Source: CAWGCA01 sp963820955
GTDB taxonomy: Bacteria; Pseudomonadota; Gammaproteobacteria; Chromatiales; Chromatiaceae
DNA length: 64,000 nucleotides
Reading direction: 5' to 3'
NCBI GenBank assembly: GCA_963820955.1
Contig: CAWGCA010000040.1
Span: 23,721 to 87,720 of the forward strand
Shown piece by piece: positions 60,369 to 64,000 of the stretch; positions within the stretch are counted from its first letter, which is position 1, and each line of letters begins with the position of its first letter. The notes under the pieces were generated by a model. It ran no database searches. It was given only the letters and a program-made list of their open reading frames with translations, and was not told where the DNA came from. The position numbers were made by a program, and so were the translations under genes.

Positions 60369-62516
60369 ATGGCCCAAGGGCCCCAACCCACGCTGGATGA
60401 CTGGCGCACGCTGGCGGAGAAGGAACTGCGCGACCGGTCTGTGGATCAACTGAGCTGGCACACGCCGGAGGGGATAGAGGTCAAGCCGCTCTATACCCCG
60501 GCAGATCTAGCGGATCTGTCCCACTGTGAAAGCCTGCCAGGCTTCGCCCCCTTCGTGCGAGGCCCACGGGCCACTATGTACACGGGGCGCCCCTGGACTG
60601 TGCGTCAGTATGCGGGCTTCTCCACGGCCGAGGAGTCCAATGCCTTCTACCGTCGCAATCTGGCGGCGGGCCAGCAGGGGCTTTCCGTGGCCTTCGATCT
60701 GGCCACTCACCGAGGATATGATTCGGACCACCCGCGGGTGGTAGGGGATGTGGGCAAGGCGGGGGTCGCCATCGATTCGGTGGAGGACATGAAGATCCTG
60801 TTCGACGGCATTCCCCTTGATCAGGTCTCCGTCTCCATGACTATGAACGGGGCGGTATTGCCGGTGATGGCCATGTATATCGTTACCGCTGCCGAGCAGG
60901 GGGTGGCGGTGGAGAAGCTCACCGGCACTCTGCAGAATGACATCCTGAAAGAGTTCATGGTCCGTAACACTTATATTTATCCACCGGAACCCTCGATGCG
61001 CATTGTGGCCGATATCATCGGCTACACCTCCAAGAACATGCCCAAGTTCAATCCCATCTCCATTTCCGGTTACCACATGCAGGAAGCGGGTGCTACCTGC
61101 GTGCAGGAGTTGGCCTATACCCTGGCCGATGGTATCGAGTATGTTCGGGCCGCCCTGGCCACCGGGCTAGAGGTGGACCGCTTCGCGCCCCGGCTCTCTT
61201 TCTTTTTCGCCATTGGCATGAATTTCTTCATGGAGGTAGCCAAGCTGCGCGCCGCCCGTCTGCTCTGGACGGAACTGATGGAGGAACTGTTCCAGCCGAG
61301 CAACCCCCGTTCCCTGATGCTGCGCACCCACTGCCAGACCTCGGGTGTCAGTCTCACCAGCCAGGATCCCTACAACAACATCATCCGTACCACGGTGGAG
61401 GCGATGGCCGGAGTGCTGGGAGGGACCCAGTCGCTGCACACCAACTCCTTCGATGAGGCGTTGGCCCTGCCCACGGATTTCTCCGCCCGTATCGCGCGCA
61501 ATACGCAGCTGGTGCTGCAGGAAGAGACCGGAATCACCCGGGTGGTGGATCCGCTGGCCGGTTCCTATTACCTTGAGAGCCTCACCCATTCCCTGCGGGT
61601 GGCGGCGCGAGAGTTGATCGACGAGGTGGAATCGCTCGGTGGCATGACCAAAGCGGTTGCCTCCGGCATGCCTAAGCTGAGGATCGAGGAGGCGGCTGCA
61701 CTGCATCAGGCCCGCATAGATCGAGGCGAAGATGTGATCGTCGGGGTGAATAAATACCAGCCGGAGCAGGAGACCGAGGTGGACGTCCTGGCGGTGGACA
61801 ACAGCGCGGTGCGCGAGGCTCAGGTGCGACGCTTGGAGCAGGTGCGCGCCGGGCGTGACGAGGGCGCCTGCCGATCGGCCCTGGGTTCCCTGACCACGGC
61901 GGCGCGGGAGCAACGGGGTAATCTGTTGGCGCTGGCCGTAGACGCCGCGCGTGCCCGGGCTACGGTCGGTGAAATCACGGACGCGTTGGAGCAGGTCTAC
62001 AGCCGTCATCGGGCCGTGACCCGCTCCATATCAGGGGTCTATGGTTCGGCGTTTGAGGGGGATCAGGGGTTCGAGCGGATTCGGCAGGAGGTAGAGGCGT
62101 TCGCCCGGGAAGAGGGTCGGCGGCCGCGTATGCTGGTGGTCAAGATGGGTCAGGATGGCCATGATCGCGGTGCCAAGGTAATCGCTACCGCTTATGCCGA
62201 CCTGGGGTTCGACGTGGATATCGGGCCTCTGTTCCAGACGCCGGAAGAGGCGGCGCGGCAGGCGGCCGAGAATGATGTTCACCTGGTCGGCGTTTCGTCC
62301 CTGGCCGCAGGCCATCTGACCCTGGTACCCCAATTAATCGAGGCCCTGAAGCAGGAAGGGGCAGAGGATGTCCTGGTGGTCTGCGGCGGGGTGATCCCAC
62401 CCCAGGATTATACAGCCCTGCTGCAGGCGGGGGTGGCGGCGATATACGGGCCTGGTACCAACATACCGGTGGCGGCGGCAGAGATGTTGCGGTTGATCCG
62501 TGAGAGAAATAACTGA
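60369..62516 (+). CDS. Methylmalonyl-CoA mutase
   Basis: A 715-residue coenzyme-B12 mutase interconverting methylmalonyl-CoA and succinyl-CoA. The N-terminal catalytic barrel has YTGRPWTVRQYAGFSTAEESNAFYRRN, VAFDLATHRGYDSD and NPISISGYHMQEAG. The C-terminal B12-binding domain (from about residue 575) has the cobalt ligand motif DxHxxG in GQDGHDRGAK. At this length it is the single-chain catalytically active subunit, like E. coli ScpA. The gene lies 85 bp after prpE and 37 bp before pccB. An epimerase and a MeaB-type chaperone are not seen in the window. Confidence 0.95.
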   Translation: MAQGPQPTLDDWRTLAEKELRDRSVDQLSWHTPEGIEVKPLYTPADLADLSHCESLPGFAPFVRGPRATMYTGRPWTVRQYAGFSTAEESNAFYRRNLAAGQQGLSVAFDLATHRGYDSDHPRVVGDVGKAGVAIDSVEDMKILFDGIPLDQVSVSMTMNGAVLPVMAMYIVTAAEQGVAVEKLTGTLQNDILKEFMVRNTYIYPPEPSMRIVADIIGYTSKNMPKFNPISISGYHMQEAGATCVQELAYTLADGIEYVRAALATGLEVDRFAPRLSFFFAIGMNFFMEVAKLRAARLLWTELMEELFQPSNPRSLMLRTHCQTSGVSLTSQDPYNNIIRTTVEAMAGVLGGTQSLHTNSFDEALALPTDFSARIARNTQLVLQEETGITRVVDPLAGSYYLESLTHSLRVAARELIDEVESLGGMTKAVASGMPKLRIEEAAALHQARIDRGEDVIVGVNKYQPEQETEVDVLAVDNSAVREAQVRRLEQVRAGRDEGACRSALGSLTTAAREQRGNLLALAVDAARARATVGEITDALEQVYSRHRAVTRSISGVYGSAFEGDQGFERIRQEVEAFAREEGRRPRMLVVKMGQDGHDRGAKVIATAYADLGFDVDIGPLFQTPEEAARQAAENDVHLVGVSSLAAGHLTLVPQLIEALKQEGAEDVLVVCGGVIPPQDYTALLQAGVAAIYGPGTNIPVAAAEMLRLIRERNN

Positions 62517-62553
62517 ATCCTTGGCAGTGAAACTGACCGGAGAGGAGAGATAG

Positions 62554-64000
62554 ATGCAGGAGATCATTCGTCGGCTCGAGGAGAAGCGCGAGGCGGCCCG
62601 CCTTGGAGGTGGGCAGACGCGCATCGACAAGCAGCATGCCAAGGGTAAGCTGACGGCTCGCGAGCGGATCGAGCTGTTCCTCGACCCAGGTACGTTCGAA
62701 GAGTGGGATATGTTCGTGGAGCACCGCTGTACCGATTTTGGAATGGAAAACCACCAGGTACCCGGTGATGGGGTGGTGACCGGCTACGGCACCGTAAACG
62801 GGCGCACGATGTTCGTATTCAGCCAGGATTTCACCGTGTTCGGCGGTTCACTGTCCGAATCCCACGCGAAAAAGATCTGTAAGGTGATGGAACACGCGGT
62901 CAAGGTAGGGGCGCCGGTGATCGGTCTCAACGACTCCGGGGGTGCCCGTATCCAGGAAGGCGTGGATTCACTCGCGGGTTATGCCGATGTGTTTCAGCTC
63001 AACGTGATGGCCTCGGGGGTGATACCTCAGATTTCCATGATCATGGGACCCTGTGCCGGTGGCGCCGTCTATTCGCCCTCGATGACCGATTTCATCTTCA
63101 TGGTCAAGGACAGCTCGTACATGTTCGTCACCGGCCCGGACGTAGTGAAGACGGTAACCCACGAGGAGGTATCCGCCGAGCAGCTCGGCGGTGCGGTAAC
63201 CCACACTACCCGCTCCGGAGTGGCCGATCTGGCATTTGAAAACGACCTGGAGGCCCTGCTGTTGCTGCGCCGGTTTGTCAGTTTCCTGCCATCCAACAAC
63301 CGGGAGAAGCCCCCGGTCTGGCCGACCCGGGATCCGGCAGGCCGTATCGATCTGTCGCTCGATACCCTGATTCCCGATGATGTCAACAAATCCTACGACA
63401 TGAAGGAGTTGATAAAAAAAGTGGTCGATGACGACGACTTTTTTGAACTCCAGCCTGACTATGCAGCCAATATCGTGGTTGGTTTCGGTCGGATGCAGGG
63501 CTCTTCCGTCGGTATCGTCGCCAACCAGCCGATGGTGCTGGCCGGATGCCTGGATATCGACTCGGCCCGCAAGGCGGCTCGTTTCGTGCGCTTCTGCGAC
63601 GCCTTCAACATCCCCATCATTACCTTCGTTGACGTGCCCGGATTTCTGCCCGGAACTGATCAGGAGTACGGCGGCATTATCAAGCATGGGGCCAAACTGC
63701 TGTACGCATACGCCGAGGCCACGGTGCCCAAGGTGACGGTAATCACCCGCAAGGCCTATGGTGGCGCCTACGACGTGATGAGTTCGAAACACCTGCGGGG
63801 TGATGTCAATCTGGCCTGGCCCACCGCAGAGATCGCAGTGATGGGCCCGAAGGGGGCGGTGGAGATCATTTTTCGGCATGACCTGCAGAATCAGGAGCGG
63901 ACTGCGGAACGCACAGAGGAGTACCGCAGCAAGTTTGCCAACCCCTTTTCCGTCGGGCACCGGGGGTTCATCGATGATGTGATCATGCCCCATAGCACCC
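62554..64000 (+). CDS. pccB: Propionyl-CoA carboxylase beta subunit (cut by window end)
   Basis: At least 482 residues are visible of about 510 expected; the stop is beyond the window. It is the carboxyltransferase subunit, moving CO2 from biotin to propionyl-CoA to give methylmalonyl-CoA. The ATG at 62554 follows AGAGGAGAGATAG. Key parts are VPGDGVVTGYGTVNGR, NDSGGARIQEGVDSLAGY, IMGPCAGGAVYSPSMTD, FITGPDVVK-like MFVTGPDVVKTV, and ITFVDVPGFLPGTDQEYGGI followed by KHGAKLLYAYAEATVPKVTV. Propionyl rather than acetyl specificity is supported by its position after prpE and the mutase. The biotin-carrying alpha subunit probably lies just downstream. Confidence 0.94.
   Translation, partial: MQEIIRRLEEKREAARLGGGQTRIDKQHAKGKLTARERIELFLDPGTFEEWDMFVEHRCTDFGMENHQVPGDGVVTGYGTVNGRTMFVFSQDFTVFGGSLSESHAKKICKVMEHAVKVGAPVIGLNDSGGARIQEGVDSLAGYADVFQLNVMASGVIPQISMIMGPCAGGAVYSPSMTDFIFMVKDSSYMFVTGPDVVKTVTHEEVSAEQLGGAVTHTTRSGVADLAFENDLEALLLLRRFVSFLPSNNREKPPVWPTRDPAGRIDLSLDTLIPDDVNKSYDMKELIKKVVDDDDFFELQPDYAANIVVGFGRMQGSSVGIVANQPMVLAGCLDIDSARKAARFVRFCDAFNIPIITFVDVPGFLPGTDQEYGGIIKHGAKLLYAYAEATVPKVTVITRKAYGGAYDVMSSKHLRGDVNLAWPTAEIAVMGPKGAVEIIFRHDLQNQERTAERTEEYRSKFANPFSVGHRGFIDDVIMPHST

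Noticed and set aside
1..64000. tRNA, rRNA, CRISPR array or prophage
   Set aside because: No cloverleaf-like sequence, direct-repeat/spacer array or phage gene block was recognised by eye.

Overview
The window looks like chromosomal core sequence from a gammaproteobacterium. The chain mrcA<>pilMNOPQ-aroK-aroB-(damX-like)-gltB-gltD-hemE is a classic gammaproteobacterial gene order. Short intergenic spaces, many stop/start overlaps, and genes for type IV pili, a TRAP transporter and a methylmalonyl-CoA route all fit a free-living or facultatively symbiotic bacterium, plausibly a sulfur oxidiser of the Chromatiales type. That placement is inference from gene content; no rRNA or tRNA gene is present to test it.

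Layout. 1-2.8 kb: a cytochrome b561-YceI pair behind a LysR regulator, all on minus. 2.9-7.9 kb: an RND pump with a long basic C-terminal tail, translationally coupled to a pentapeptide-repeat protein (minus), preceded by about 1.1 kb with no convincing gene. 8.9-13.3 kb: a lipoprotein, an acyl-CoA ligase and uvrD (plus). 13.4-16.4 kb: a TRAP transporter whose binding-protein gene (frameshifted) faces its two permease genes across a shared terminator. 16.6-20.4 kb: hemW, an IS200-like element, rpmE, gltA. 20.5-39 kb: mrcA and an unknown gene (minus), diverging from the pil-aro-damX-glt-hemE chain (plus). 40-51.3 kb: a minus-strand run of slyX, a BASS transporter, zapE, an ArsR regulator with a persulfide-sensor-like Cys pair, a response regulator, a hybrid kinase, a peroxiredoxin, a GST and metH (split by a frameshift). 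51.5-56.7 kb: a truncated-looking PAS sensor, a phosphodiesterase-family protein, a flavin reductase, tyrA and a DsbA-like protein (plus). 56.7-58 kb: endonuclease I and a CBS protein (minus). 58.4-64 kb: prpE, methylmalonyl-CoA mutase and pccB (cut by the window end).

Working together. prpE, pccB and the mutase convert propionate to succinyl-CoA, which enters the TCA cycle near citrate synthase (gltA). gltBD makes glutamate from 2-oxoglutarate; aroK/aroB feed chorismate to tyrA. PilMNOPQ is the envelope-spanning alignment and secretin part of the type IV pilus, beside the septal SPOR protein and PBP1A. Peroxiredoxin, two-component system, ArsR regulator and GST form a possible redox or sulfur-stress neighbourhood.

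Sequence quality. Two conserved genes (TRAP dctP and metH) are each broken by the apparent loss of one base in a G/C run, so assembly or sequencing error is a real possibility. A dispersed hairpin repeat occurs in two good copies, one short copy and one degenerate copy, mostly at 3' ends of genes. The least ordinary gene unit is the RND pump with its histone-like tail and its overlapping pentapeptide-repeat partner.
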